A stretch of DNA of 64,000 nucleotides from Oegoconia quadripuncta (Eukaryota > Arthropoda > Insecta > Lepidoptera > Autostichidae). Of this stretch, positions 13,580 to 26,300 are shown in pieces. Within the stretch, counting starts at the first letter, position 1, and each line of letters begins with the position of its first letter. Location: assembly GCA_949316235.1 (NCBI GenBank), contig OX438751.1, positions 15,996,801-16,060,800 of the forward strand, written 5' to 3'. The notes beneath the pieces are model-generated. The model had not been told where the DNA came from. It searched no databases and saw nothing but the letters and a program-made list of their open reading frames with translations. The position numbers and the translations under genes are program-made.

Positions 13580-14738
13580 AATTGAATTGCTTTTCTCGGC
13601 AATAGAAATAAATTAAATAACACATATTTTTCATTTAAAGAAATGGCAACAAAGAATTGCTTTAAACTTAATTCCATAAAATACCCTAGTAGCAACCATT
13701 GTACAGTCAGAAACAGATAAACCTTTACACGCCTGCATCGTACAAATTAGATTTTCTCATGAAATCATAAACATTTTTCGATATTTTTTTATTTAGTTAC
13801 AGCCGTTACTAAGAACAATAAGCAAAACTACTATCCGCTGATATGCCCGCGGCGGAAAAAAACACGATGGGCTTTCAAAGCCCAAAAGTACAAAGTTTGT
13901 ACGGACGTTTTTTTTTATGCTCAAACCTAAATTTGATTTACGATTAAGATAAGAGGTTCTTGAATAAACAAAGTACCAATTCTTACAGCTGCTGTTCAGG
14001 TAACAAGTAACAGTTTACGATTGTTTGAATCGTTTAAAGAATAAAACAAATGCCTACATGTCAGAGAAGTGCCTGCTCTTTTATTTTCATTATTTTGTGA
14101 GAATGTTTTGAGAAAACACATATTTTATATCGAAATATAAATCGATAACACTCAATTGTTTTTTACTTTTATTATAATAGATAAAATTACCATTCTTTTG
14201 ATGCATAAATATGTATATAACGTAACACAAAAACTAAGTCAAAAATGCAGTTACATTTCATTACAAAATTCGTGAATTACTCAATCCTTTTCTTTTTGGA
14301 TATGACAAGTGCGGTTTGAAATGTTATAATATTTCAATGTTTGGTTCAAAATCACTCGAGGTCATAGTGCTGCCAATATTAGTTTGGGGATATTATTGAA
14401 CTCATTGAACGAGATATGAGCGTACTCACAGTGCATGGGACTGGAACGTAAAACCGTAGCCACAGTTGCAGTCAACAAAATATTGTCACTACAAAACCGC
14501 AGTTGTTGCCGCGGCGCGCGCTGAAGTCGCTATATAAAAATATTCATGATTTGCAATTTTATTTGTCTTATGCAGGACTGTAAAGATTTATCTGTTTCTG
14601 ACTGTACAAAGAAATTAGAACGTGATAGTGATAATTCACTAATGCGCTAAAAATTTAGCTTTATTCGGTATCTCGTTGATTACGTATCTTACGTTGAAAT
14701 AAATGCTTGAAGTTACTACTGTTTCGTATCTTGATAAT
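13580..14738. other. Importin-beta 3' flank, no gene seen
   Basis: Contains AATAAA at 13607-13612, 28 bases after the unspliced stop. The rest is AT-rich with no coding frame. If the importin message is spliced from 13513 to 16818, this whole stretch is intron. Confidence 0.45.
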
Positions 14739-16068
14739 GGTGTCGATTCGGATGTACGCCAACTAGACTAAACTACACTAAAATTAGGTTTAGGTAAGTG
14801 AAATGACGTTTGCTATTCGGAAAATTACAAACTTAACTAATTTGACAGGACTTGACTTATTTTAGTTTAGTCGAATTAAATTTAGTTAAAAACACATGTT
14901 TGCTATTCGAAATGACCAAATATCGTCTAAAATAAGAAACGTCAAACGTAAATTAACTTAATTTTAGTCGATACCTTATTTTGTATGAACTAACCTAACT
15001 AACTAAACAATTGAAAATTCTAGTCGGATGTTTTGCAATATTACGTCAAAAGAATACATTTTTGAATTGGACTGGTTGGTTGGATAGATCGTAGAGTACG
15101 TAGTTGGAGTTGTGGTGGATGCAGATGAAAGGTAACTAGGTATCTGCCTTGTATATAAAAGTTTTATTCATTGATTGCTGCTCAACCATTTAAGTACTTA
15201 CTTACCTACCTACTTAAAACCTTGTCTCTGTCCGCTCCTATTTAATTGTGGTCGGAAGTTTGAATGGATGGGGTTTTTCCTGGTTAGTACGCTTCCACCC
15301 GTAACCCGTTGTGAATAAAAAAAAGTTTTACAATAATTTTTTGAATTGAGCTGGTTGGCGGGATAGATGATATGATACGTGTTTGAAGTGGATGCAGATG
15401 AAAGGTATAATAGACCTCTCTACCTTGTAGATAAATTTTTTACTTATTGATTGCGACTCGCCTATTTACTAAAAACTTACCTACCTACATTAAACTTCTC
15501 TGTCAGCTTCTATTTCAAATGCTGATTGTGACAGGAAATTTACAAAAATAAATAATATAAAAACCGACAAGCGAAATCGTTTCATAACGCCAACTGTAAA
15601 TGGAGTTATTTTGGCAGATAGCGACTCAAAATATGTTATCAAAAATGACTGCCACACTTTACTTCCTAAAACTTCCTTAAATTAATAAACCGTTCTCAAG
15701 ATTGAGATGACTTTAAGTTGACGCTTGACAAGCTGTTGCTTATTAAAACAGTATCAAAAAAATAGTATTGAGACTGAGACGCGATCTCAATCTCAAGATC
15801 GATTTATTAATACGCCCTAAGAAGAGAAAAACAGATGTAAATGTTAAAACAAGAAATCCGCGTTTTTGCAGTGGCGCTATCTCATGTTCTTATTTCTTCT
15901 TTGTCTGGCCACACTTTATTCAATTTAGTTGTCTTGTCGTCTGTCAAACAAGGTTTCTTAAATATAGTTCGTGCGCAAACCCGAATAGCACATGCACTTG
16001 ATTAGACTAATTTTAGTCGAATTTTGGTTAAGTTTAGTTTTAGTTGGTTGTACATCCGAATCGACACC
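14739..16068. mobile_element. TIR element copy A (GGTGTCGATTCGGATGTAC ends)
   Basis: The left end GGTGTCGATTCGGATGTAC is mirrored by GTACATCCGAATCGACACC at 16050-16068, followed inward on both sides by TTAG/TTAA-rich sequence and the phrase GCTATTCGG. It is 1.33 kb long. An internal segment is duplicated (about 15063-15270 and 15343-15545, both containing GATGCAGATGAAAGGTA). The right half contains the small palindromic MITE (15676-15815). A 77-codon frame at 15768-16001 is shared with copy B but resembles no transposase I know, so the element is probably non-autonomous. The superfamily is unresolved; flanking AAT on both sides may be a 3-bp duplication. Confidence 0.7.
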
Positions 16069-16232
16069 AATAACAAGTAATAATTCATATTCTGTGGTGA
16101 AAAAATCTGAACCAACCTGACGGTTCTCATGGGTTGTTTAGCAGTTAAGGGACTTTATATCAAATGATTTTTATTTGTCACAGTCCACACGCTTGAAAAA
16201 ACATCCAAGTTATCATGCTATATCTGTAAAGT

Positions 16233-16287
16233 TAAGTGTTGATACATGTCAATATTTAGTTAAATATTGACATGTGTCAACACTTAA
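16233..16287. repeat. Short near-perfect hairpin
   Basis: AAGTGTTGATACATGTCAAT followed by ATTTA, then a two-base turn and the inverted sequence ending in ACACTT. The arms are about 26 bases with a single mismatch. It may be a tiny MITE remnant or a structured RNA; nothing decides. Confidence 0.6.
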
Positions 16288-16817
16288 TTTGTGTGTTTTC
16301 ATACAAAAAATAATACATTTCGATACAAGTATAATAAATTTAACATTATTATAATAAAAATTTTATTAATGAAATAGAAACAAATTGTTTAGATTTCTTT
16401 TGTATTCTAAGTCTTTATTTCATGATTTGTAGTTCTCCAATCCTACTAACTAATATGGTCTATCAATTTGTGTAGTTCACACATACAACTTAATAGCCTA
16501 TATTAGCTAAATCGCCCGCCGCAGATTCGCGAATGTAGAATGGGACGCCGTATTACACTGCTCCGAAGAACGATTCGCCGAGTACATTGCGGAACTCCGC
16601 AAATATTATTTATTATAATTATCCGCAAATATTTTATGAAATCAAACTTGATTTCATTAAAAAATATTCGGTACATCCCCGATTTGCATCGGTTTCATAA
16701 TAAGCTTTACTCAACGCGCTGCTGAGCAGATTTTTATGAGCGTCATTATATTGGTTAACCATTGAACAAAGCCGGTCTATTGTCGTGATTATCTGATGAC
16801 ATGTCTTTTTCTTTCAG

Positions 16818-17009
16818 ATTTGAAACATGGCGGGGCAGAAGTGATGTAATACAGTATCCGTCAACATACCGCTGGTAAACTCATTGTATTGATTGGCAAG
16901 TCATATCATGTCATTCATTTTTCATAGATTGTTAGGTGCATTCGTTTTCAGGCCTCATCTGTTCTGCTTTATTCTTACTTCATCTGATGTTATTTTAAAT
17001 TTAAATAAA
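16818..17009 (+). other. Candidate 3'-terminal exon of importin-beta (mostly 3' UTR)
   Basis: A strong acceptor, TGTCTTTTTCTTTCAG, ends at 16817, and AATAAA lies at 17004-17009. Spliced to the donor at 13513 (exon ends AGC TG) the first base A completes a TGA stop, so this exon would be purely 3' UTR. Supported only by splice-site quality and by the resulting family-like protein length. Confidence 0.35.
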
Positions 17010-19441
17010 TGATAATCTTTTAACAACCGTATACATGCTCTCTTCTTTATTTATTTAAAATGAGCCTTTACATTTTTAGTTTATTGTAGGCATGCAGTTA
17101 GGTTATTGTAAGATTTATTCATATTATGTTTCCATTTGTATCATTATTATAATAAAAAAATGGAGTCAACTAGGTAATTGATGTTCTTTTCGCGGGCCGC
17201 ACCAAATGCACCTAACATTAGCATTCTTGAAATTATTTAAGTATGCCTGACCATATTCTTTCCGTAATGATCTTAAAGTTGAAGCATTTTCCTATTTGGT
17301 ATTATAAATACAGACAGTGGCTGTGGTATCTTTACTTATGTGAGGTAAGTGATAATTTGAAAGAGAGCTTGTATGAAAGATGATGTATGTTACTTTAGGC
17401 ATGCACATGTGCAAGGGATTATGAATTTTATAAATTATTGTTACGTTTTGTAAGAAATATGAAAGAGGTGTGAAAGGGTCGTATGTGTACAATGGTGCAT
17501 GATTATCACAGATATTTTGTAAAAGTTAAGTGCGATAAATTCTTAATGCAAAGATGGTATAGTGTAAAAATTCCGTCGACGTTATCGAGACTGAAGGACG
17601 CCATATTGGTGCTAATTCCTTTTTATTTATCACAGAATGGCTTTTCTCATCAACGCTTTTGAATCTTTGAATGTTTTTACAAAGATTACTGGTTAATAAG
17701 CGTCATGTCAGTTACATTAACGCAAATGTCCGAAACACCTCAGTAGTGTACGACAAACAATCAATTTCTGCAGTATGAACTGATTTTAATAACCGTACCT
17801 ATGGGAAATAATATAGCATACCCTTTTATCTTTGTTTCACTGCTTATGAATATGTATTAGTTGAATATTTGGGGAAGGCCTGTCTGTTTTAAGGCTGAAC
17901 TGTTCCAAATTGTAGTAGTGCCTTAATATAAATGCATAGATATAATTTCATTAATTACTTGCAACATAATGACAGTCAGAAACAATAAGCTTTCAGTTGC
18001 ATTTACTGTGATAAATGAAATGGCTCTGCCTTCTAATCTCGAGCTTCCATTGTTTGTACATATGTAAGTAAAAGCTCTTTTCTTTTACAGTTTACTAGAG
18101 TGGCACTTTTAGTATCAGCCACAAAAAATAAGCGATAAAGAGACACTTGACTGAAGGAAGAAAATTAATTATTAATCTTTGGAGAATACCTATTTCTTAT
18201 ATCTTGTTAAAATATTATTTCTCTCAATATCAAAACAATCGAATCTCATGGGATCGTATTTTATTCAATACCTGCACGGGCGGGATAAATGAAATAGTTC
18301 AAGATAGAATTTAGCGCAATACTGATTATATTACGATTTAGAAGATAAGATGATTTACCAGTCAGTTTGATCCATAAAATAATTTATTTTCGAAATGATT
18401 AATGCTGTCAAGAATAAAGCAATATTTATCCCGTGTGATTCAAGACTTCGAAAAATAATACAGATAAAACCGTGAAACTTATGATTCGCTGATTTTAGAA
18501 AGCCTTCATATTTTATGAATACACCAATTGTAAAAAAATGTGCATTTTGAGTGTCTGCTAGTCTGTGAGCATCACTGATAGGGATGATGTTTGCGCGAAT
18601 TATGCAAGAATTTTATGAAAAGTGCATCTACTCGTCTATCCATTTTGTTAAATGGGTTTATATGTACATATTTGAATAACTCATTTATGTCGGACATGAT
18701 TGCTGTTTTAACAGAATTCCCAATGTCAATATTATGTACTTATATTAATTAAGTATGATAGGTGAATGTGTGAGGACTAGTGCCATGCCATGAAAGGTTC
18801 TGAACTAGAATCGTAGGCATCGTGTCAATGAATACCACCCACTTTTCCTGCGCGAATCAAAAATCAATTAAAATTATTTTGTTACATCTTTATTTTCTTT
18901 TAATTTGACTATGACTACTATTCTGTAAACTGTTCTATTCTATGGTAATAAAACATTTAGAAATTAAGCGGTGTTATTATTTTTATAGCCAACCATACAC
19001 AACCGCATAGCCACTAAATAAAAGCCGTATTGCATAAAAAACATGCTGAACTCTCGATTTGATAAATAAATTTATTTATTTTCAACCCAATTTAACATTA
19101 TTTACTAAACAATAAAATCTTCATTTTTATTTTTCACATTAACTAGTGACGCCACTCTTGATTACGAACAACAATCCCCAATAAATTATAGTCGAATTCG
19201 ATCAAAAAAGTACAAAGTAAGCCATTCTGAAATCATCTTTAATATGGAAATCCAATAATTTTCGACTGAATTCGGGTATGGTTTCTAGTAGAAAGTTGTT
19301 CATAATCAGGAGTGGAGTCACCAGTAAATAGGAATTAGGTACACGAATTATTCGTCCTGTATAATACTATTGGATTGGTTGAAAGAGAGCGATAATTATT
19401 GTAATTTTGCCTCCTAAATAACCTGTGACATACGAGTCATT
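17010..19441. other. 2.4 kb with no recognisable gene
   Basis: AT-rich sequence. Only short chance frames occur on either strand; none shows a domain, consistent codon use or splice context. No clear repeat ends were seen. Confidence 0.5.
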
Positions 19442-21050
19442 GATGTCGATTCGGATGTACGCCAACTAGACTAAACTACACTAAAATTAGGTTTAGTTAA
19501 GTAAAATGACGTTTGCTATTCGGAAAATTATAAATTTAACTAATTTGACAGTCATGTCGATTCGGATGTGCCACCAACTAAAACTAAACTTAACCAAAAT
19601 TCGACTAAAATTAGTTTAATCAAGTGCATGTGCTATTCGGGTTTGCGCACGAACTAAATTTAAGAAACCTTGTTTGACAGAGGACAAGATAACTAAATTG
19701 AATACAGTGTTGCCAGACAAACAAGAAATGTGAACATGAAATAGCGCCATTGCAAAAACGCGGATTTTTTGTTTTAACATTTACATCGGTTTTTCTCTTC
19801 TTAGGGCGTATTAATAAATCGATCTTGAGATTGAGATCGCGTCTCAGTCTCAATACTATTTTTTTGATACTGTTTTAATAAGCAACAGCTTGTCAAGCGT
19901 CAACTTAAAGTCATCTCAATTCTTGAGAACGGATTATTAATTTTGGGAAGTTTTCGGAAGTAAAGTAGGTATGCCAGTCATTTTCGATAACATGTTTTGA
20001 GACGCTTAGAAATTTTAGCAGCATTTTTCTATCTGCCAAAAGAACTCCATTTACAGTTGGCGTTATGAAACGATTTCGCTTGTCGGTTTTTATATTATTT
20101 ATTTTTGTAAATTTCCTGTCACACACATTCAGCATTTGAAATAGAAGCTGACAGAGAAGAAGTTTAATGTAGGTAGGTGAGTACTTAGTAAATAAGCGAG
20201 TCGCAATCAATAAGTAAAACTTTTATCTACAAGGCAGAGAGATCTTATTACCTTTCATCTGCATCCACTCCAAACACTTATTATATCATCTATCCCGCTC
20301 AGCCAGCTCAATTCAAAATTTTTTTCAAAACTTTTTTTATGCACAACGGGTTACGGCGTGCTAACCCGGAAAAACTCAATCCATCCAAACTTCCGACCAC
20401 CATTAAATAGGAGCGAACGTGTTTGGAGTGGATGCAGATGAAAGGTAATAAGATCTCTCTACCTTGTCGATTAAAGTTTTACTTATTGATGGCGACTCGT
20501 CTATTTACTAAGTACCTACTTACCTACCTACATTAAACTTCTCTGTCAGCTTCTATTTCAAATGCTGATTGTGACAGGAAATTTACAAAAATAAATAATA
20601 GAAAAAAGTTTCATAACGCCAACTGTAAATGGAGTTCTTTTGGCAGATAGAAAAATGCTGCAAAAACTTCAAAGCGTCTCAAAACATGTTATCAACCGTT
20701 CTCAAGATTGAAATGACTTTAAGTTGACGCTTGACAAGCTGTTGCTTTTTAAAACAGTATCAAATAAATAGTATTGACGCAATCTCAATCTCAAGATCGA
20801 TTTATTAATACACCCTAAGAAGAGAAAAACCGATGTAAAAATTAAAACAAGAAATCCGCGTTTTTGCAGTGGCGCTATCTCATGTTCGCATTTGTTGTTT
20901 GTCTGGCAACACTGTATTCAATTTAGTTATCTTGTCCTCTGTCAAACAAACTAAATAGTTCGTGTACAAACCCGAATAACACATGCACTTGATTAAACTA
21001 ATTTTAATCCAGTTTTGGTTAAGTTTAGTTTTAGTTGGTTGTACATCCGA
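19442..21050. mobile_element. TIR element copy B, refolded into a large palindrome
   Basis: 19442-19552 is a left end matching copy A. It is followed by an inverted right half (19553-20278), a spacer of about 140 bp and a direct right half (20419-21050). The two halves are complementary over more than 600 bp with moderate divergence, and the left arm has about 90 bp extra. The 77-codon frame of copy A reappears on the minus strand at 19620-19853. Each arm carries the palindromic MITE (about 19798-19940 and 20690-20820). Confidence 0.75.
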
Positions 21051-21274
21051 ATATAATTTCTCCGCAGAAATATAATTTTAAGTTTAACCTAGCGGTTATG
21101 GTGATCGATCAGCGTTCTGAAACTGGGGTGCGATTTTTAAATCGTTCGCTTTTGAATACGCATGCGAAAATACAGATTCACTTTCGCATTTTTGAAAAGT
21201 CGCTTGTTAATCGAAGTTAGCAATCGCATTTCCGACGAGTGAGACCCATTCGAATAATCGTAAGTTTGACAATT

Positions 21275-22482
21275 GGTGTCTATTCACCACCAAACTACAT
21301 TAGAATTAGGTTTAGTTAAGTCAAATGACGTTTGCTATTCGAAAAATTACAAAATTAACTAATTTGACAGGACTTGACTTATTAGTTTAGTCGAATTAAA
21401 CTTAGTTAAAAACACATTTTTGCTATTCGGGGTGACCAAATATCGTCTAAACTAAGAAACGACAATCGTAAATTAACTTAATTATAGTCGATACACAATT
21501 TTGTATGGACTCCGCTAACTAACTAAACAATTGAAAATTCTGGTCGGGACTTTTTCAATAATACGTCAAAAGAATAAAGTTTTGAATTGAGCTGGTGGGC
21601 TGGATAGATCATAGAGTACGAGGTTGGAGCTATGATGGATGCAGATAAAAGGTAACTAGGTATAATACCTTGTAAATAAAAGATTTACTTATTGATCGCG
21701 CTCGGCTCGCCTATTTAAGTAGGTACTTACTTTACCTACCTACTTAAAACTTTTCTCTTTCCGCTCCTATTTCAAATGCTGATTGTGACAGAAATTGTCA
21801 AAAATAATATAAAAACCTATAACGCCAACTTTGAATGGAGTTCTTATCGCAGATCAGGCGGTTAGAACAAATGCTGCAAAAATTTCAAAGCTTCTCAAAA
21901 CATGTTGTTAAAAATGGCTACCATACTTTACTTCCTAAAACTTAACCTTTCTCAAGATGGAGATGACCCTAAGTCGATGCTTGAGAATCTGTTGCATATT
22001 AAAACAATATGAAATAACTATATAAGTATAAAAAACCCGACAGCTATTTTGTGGACGCCATGTTGTATTTTTAACCATAAAGGTATCCCATGACACTCCG
22101 GATACCAAGACGAACGACACCATGCACTTCGAAATCGGTCAAGCCGTTTAGGCTGCACGATGCGCCAAAGGAACATACATACATAAACATATTACACTCG
22201 AAAAACATTACCCTCCTTCCTTGGGCAGTCGGGTAAAAAAATAGTATTGACACTGAGGAGACGCGATCTCTGATGGAATGCAATATGCGTGGTAGTTAAT
22301 CTAGTAATTAATAAATAACCACATATTAAATCGAAATATATTATATTGTGACAACGTAAGGCATAAGAAGAAGGAAACAATAGAATATAGACAACTGTCA
22401 TAAAAAGTAAAAAGCATTAGGACTACATAAATTTTAGCCTCCTTTAAAATCTCAATCAAGATCGATTTATTAATACGGCCCA
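21275..22482. mobile_element. TIR element copy C, disrupted
   Basis: Begins GGTGTCTATTCACCACCAAA and follows the left half of copy A closely (GCTATTCGG, CAGGACTTGACTTA, GATGCAGATAAAAGGTAACT) into the embedded MITE at about 21950. It is then broken by foreign DNA at 22031-22240 and 22275-22445 before the MITE end GATTTATTAATACGGCCC at about 22465-22482. The normal right half is missing. Confidence 0.6.
22031..22240. mobile_element. Short retroposon-like insertion inside copy C
   Basis: Starts AAAAAACCCGACAGC and ends GCAGTCGGGTAAAAAA, so the two ends are roughly complementary. It contains CGGTCAAGCCGTTTAGGC and an ACATACATACATA run followed by ACATTACCCTCCTTCC. It interrupts the palindromic MITE of copy C, which resumes with ATAGTATTGACACTGAG. 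The words are typical of abundant lepidopteran repeats, by recollection. Confidence 0.5.
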
Positions 22483-22747
22483 TAGAATCTCCGTGATTTT
22501 TTTCATATGGCCATTGACCATAAATGACCATTTTCAAAAGATAGAAGAAGCCCTGTCAGTGACACAATAAAAATGTTTTCTAACAAATCGGTAACTTGCT
22601 TTAGATATTCTATTTACAAAAAAATCGATTAATAACTTTTTATATTAATAAAAAATTTCACAGAGGGCAAATATCACGCCTCAATAGACTATTTTTAGAA
22701 AATATAAAGTAGCCATAAAAATTTTTGAAATTGTTTTAGGAGATCTT

Positions 22748-22895
22748 AGGCTGTATTACAGAACGTTACTCAAGCAGAGATCTCCGCTTGAGGGCAGTCA
22801 AAAAGGCACAGCTTTATGTATTTTGTATAGCGACATCTCTTTCTAACTATGCTCAAACGCAGATCTATGCTTGAGTAACTTTCTGAAATACGGGC
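22748..22895. mobile_element. MITE with GTTACTCAAGC termini, copy 1
   Basis: The left end GTTACTCAAGCAGAGATCTC is mirrored by GCAGATCTATGCTTGAGTAA at about 22858-22880, with outer GGCTGTATTACAGAA against TTCTGAAATACGGGC. About 148 bp, no coding capacity. A related copy lies at 24328-24440. Confidence 0.6.
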
Positions 22896-23089
22896 ATGAA
22901 GTTCATACCTTTAATATTTTTGGGCGATTTTGGTAACATAAAATCGTTCAATTTTCTAATGACAAATTTTTGGCGACTTTGAGTATGTTTGTATTGGCAA
23001 CTGCTCTGCGTACGTAGGTAGGTACCTACCAATACGTATATTTTTATTTGCTCTGCTCAGTTTACGGACCGGCTGATAAAAGTGTGTGC

Positions 23090-23160
23090 CTTGCTCGGCC
23101 GACCCAACTATTTTATTCTTACCAACGCTGTCGTAAGACGACTGTCGATAACTCAGTAAA
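23090..23160 (+). other. Non-coding 5' UTR exon of adenosylhomocysteinase (left limit approximate)
   Basis: Ends AACTCAGTAAA at 23160, directly before a GTAAGTTG donor. The matching acceptor TTTTGTTTTTAG ends at 23294, 20 bases upstream of the ATG. The region just upstream (23000-23100) should hold the promoter; no TATA box was identified. Confidence 0.5.
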
Positions 23161-23314
23161 GTAAGTTGTGGTAAATTTATGCAACGTGAATTTTGTTAAC
23201 TTATTTATAAAATATAATCCATAATTGTTTACTGTATCGTTCTTTCACGTTTTCAAAGTTTATTGATAATAGGTACCTACTCTTTTGTTTTTAGGTTCAT
23301 CAAAATCCAACATC

Positions 23315-26300
23315 ATGAAACCCCCCTACAAAATTGGTGAGTGTTTACACATTAAAATTGTTTTATTAATAGTAAATTAGTCAAAGTTAGTACTTCCCAT
23401 TGTAGCTTAATTTACAGGTTAGACATGTGATTTTAAGCTTTTTTATTAATTCGATTCTTTGGACCGCATCAAAAATAACATCTAAACGAAATCGGTTTGA
23501 CTACTATATCCGTTATTATTAATAATAGGCCACTAGTCTCAGATATCAGATCAGAATATAGGTACCTACTAAATACAAGATCAGGCAATACTATCATTTA
23601 TTCTTAATCTCCCTACAACAATAGTTACAATCACTATATTAAACAACTGATTTACGTGATAAATTTAATCTTTATTTTAGATGAGGCAATACTATCATTT
23701 ATTACATTCTTAATCTCCCTACAACAATAATTACAATCAGTGTATGACTATATTAAACAACTGATGTACATGATAAAATTTAATCTTTATTTTAGCTGAT
23801 GAGAAGTTAGCAGAATTAGGCCGTAAAGAAATAATGCTGGCGGAGAAAGAAATGCCTGGCCTAATGGCATGTCGTCGCAAATACGCTCCTAGCAAAATCC
23901 TCAAAGGGGCTAGAATAGCTGGCAGCCTTCACATGACTGTGCAAACTGCTGTGCTCATTGAAACTTTAATAGAACTTGGTGCAGAGGTGAGTAGGTACCT
24001 ATAGATTAGGGCAGTCTAAGGTCCGTAACTCTTGTGACTGGTCTCAAGTAAACGTGTTAATTAATAAACCTAACTTGAGACCTGAAAAGCTTGTGCACAC
24101 TTAAGCAGTACTCACTTGAGAGGTGGGTATATTAATAAACGAAACTCAAGACTATCATTCATTCGCCGCTGAGGTGAATACTTGAGAAGTGATCTCAGCT
24201 GAGTAGACCTCAAAATTGGTTTATAAATTAGCACCGAGCTTGAGACAGCGTCAACTGCTTAACACGCATCTCAGTTGATACAGCCTCAAGACTTGTATTG
24301 AGATTGGTTTATTAATACGGGCTTTTGACTTGTATTTTAGAATGTTACTCAAGCGTAGATCTGCGCTTGAGTATAGTTGGAAAGAGATACCGCTATACAA
24401 GTTACATTAAAATGTCCCCTTTTTGCGGAGTAACATTCGGTAATAACGGAATATACTAGAATACTAAACTATAAACTAGAATAAAATAACATTAAAACGG
24501 CTGTGTAATCAACCACATCAGAATAAATATAAAACATCTGTGTAACAACAATTTTTCATGCCCTGTAAGAGTACCTATTATTTTTTAATACTCTTTATTG
24601 CACATAGAGTCTGGCCAAGGAAAGCGTGACCTGTAATTTTCTTAAAAGTTTTCATAACATGCAACATTATTCAGCTGTTAATTATACACGGTGTCGCTTT
24701 TCTTAGGGTTCAAACGAAAATTATCGATAGAGGCCTCCATGGACTATACGATAGACCCCGATGTATGTTCCGCGAAAGTTGATTTAATACCGTATTTTAA
24801 TATTTTTTTTAATGTTACCAAAAAATTCACATAATTTAGGTAAGTTTAGGTAAGTGAAATAGAAGATATTGGCATAGGTAGTTTTATGTTTTTTTTAAAC
24901 TACCTATACCAATAACTTCTCTAATCCGGTATAGGTGTCTATAGAAGTTACTTGCCATGTTTATATCTTTTCAGTTATTTGTAACTTTATTTGAACCTTT
25001 TAGACCTTCAGACAATTTTAGGTCTAAGTTTATTTGTTCTCAGGGTATTAATTATAAGTTTCTGTGGACTTGTTTCTCTAGGGACCGTATTAATAAATCG
25101 TTCTTGAGATTGAGATTGCGTCTCGGTCTCAAGACCATTTTTTCTGATGCTGTTTTAATATGCTACAGATTCTCAAGCGTCAACTTGAGGCCATGTCAAT
25201 CTTGAGAACTGTTTATTAATACGGGCCTCGGTGTTGCACAAAGATGGAAATGTTTCGTTTTTATAGTCTTCTTTATATATTCACGAATTATCTTCCACAA
25301 ATCTGGTCGTTTTCAGCTGAACGCATCTTACCTAAATATTATTCAATAGCCGCAGTTTTTCCTTCTGTAAGAATTTATTATTATTATAGACGAGCAGCAT
25401 TACTGATGGTATGTCTATGTCACAGTGTTGGAAGAGGTCACATTGTTCATTATGTTGATATTCGCAGCAAATTATTTGAGTCACCGTTAGTTTTTATAAT
25501 TTATCCAATCTATTCTTGAACGAATTTACTGATTGGTCGGAGACAACCACTTTTACAAAAAGAATCACGCGAATCAACCGTCATATCTCGAAAGTTTTTT
25601 TTTAAAATATGTACACCAATAAAAAAAACAGTCGAATTGAGAACCTCCTCCTTTTTGAAGTCGGTAAAAAATCCACCGCGTGTGTGCCATGCGCTTTTTG
25701 TAAAACAGAAAAACTATCATAGGCACTTGTCTTGTATTAGTTACTAAGTAAATGCTTGTAATCTCTTGTGTTGTTGCCACCTATATCGAAATTGATACAT
25801 TTTAGGTGCCAGAAATTTTACACAATTATGTAGTAGATTCTTTTTCTATTTTCCCGAAGAAAAATTGAGTCAGTGTCCTTATCTAACCGTTCATCTATCC
25901 CTGTGCAAGAAATTAAGTTATTATGATGCTTCGCAACGATTTAAAAAAAATACAAGCACACACACAGTAATATTATAAACATACACATTTCGGTATGTTT
26001 ATTATATTACCTACGAGGTAGTTACCACTGGATAATATGTACCAAGAAACCATTCTCAGAAAACAGATTATGTAAAATAAGTGAAATGAAAGACTAGTCA
26101 GTCATGCAAATAGGAGATACAGATCATCTGAATAATAAAAATGTCAGGGGTGATAGGCAACACCTACGTCAGTACTATTGTGTATCTGTGCTACAGCTTA
26201 GATACTACAAAGAGCTCTACAAATTTAAAAAATCACTTTAATTGTTAGAGCCTGTTATCTATTGAAAGTTAACTATCAAAAATATACTTATCATGCTATA

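Noticed and set aside
15768..16001. 77-codon frame conserved between two repeat copies as a possible gene
   Set aside because: It spans the embedded palindromic MITE and the end of the TIR element. Conservation is explained by repeat identity, not selection.
25244..25780. Two open frames in AHCY intron 2
   Set aside because: Low-complexity, aromatic-rich translations of AT-rich DNA; no splice context; one overlaps a LINE tail.
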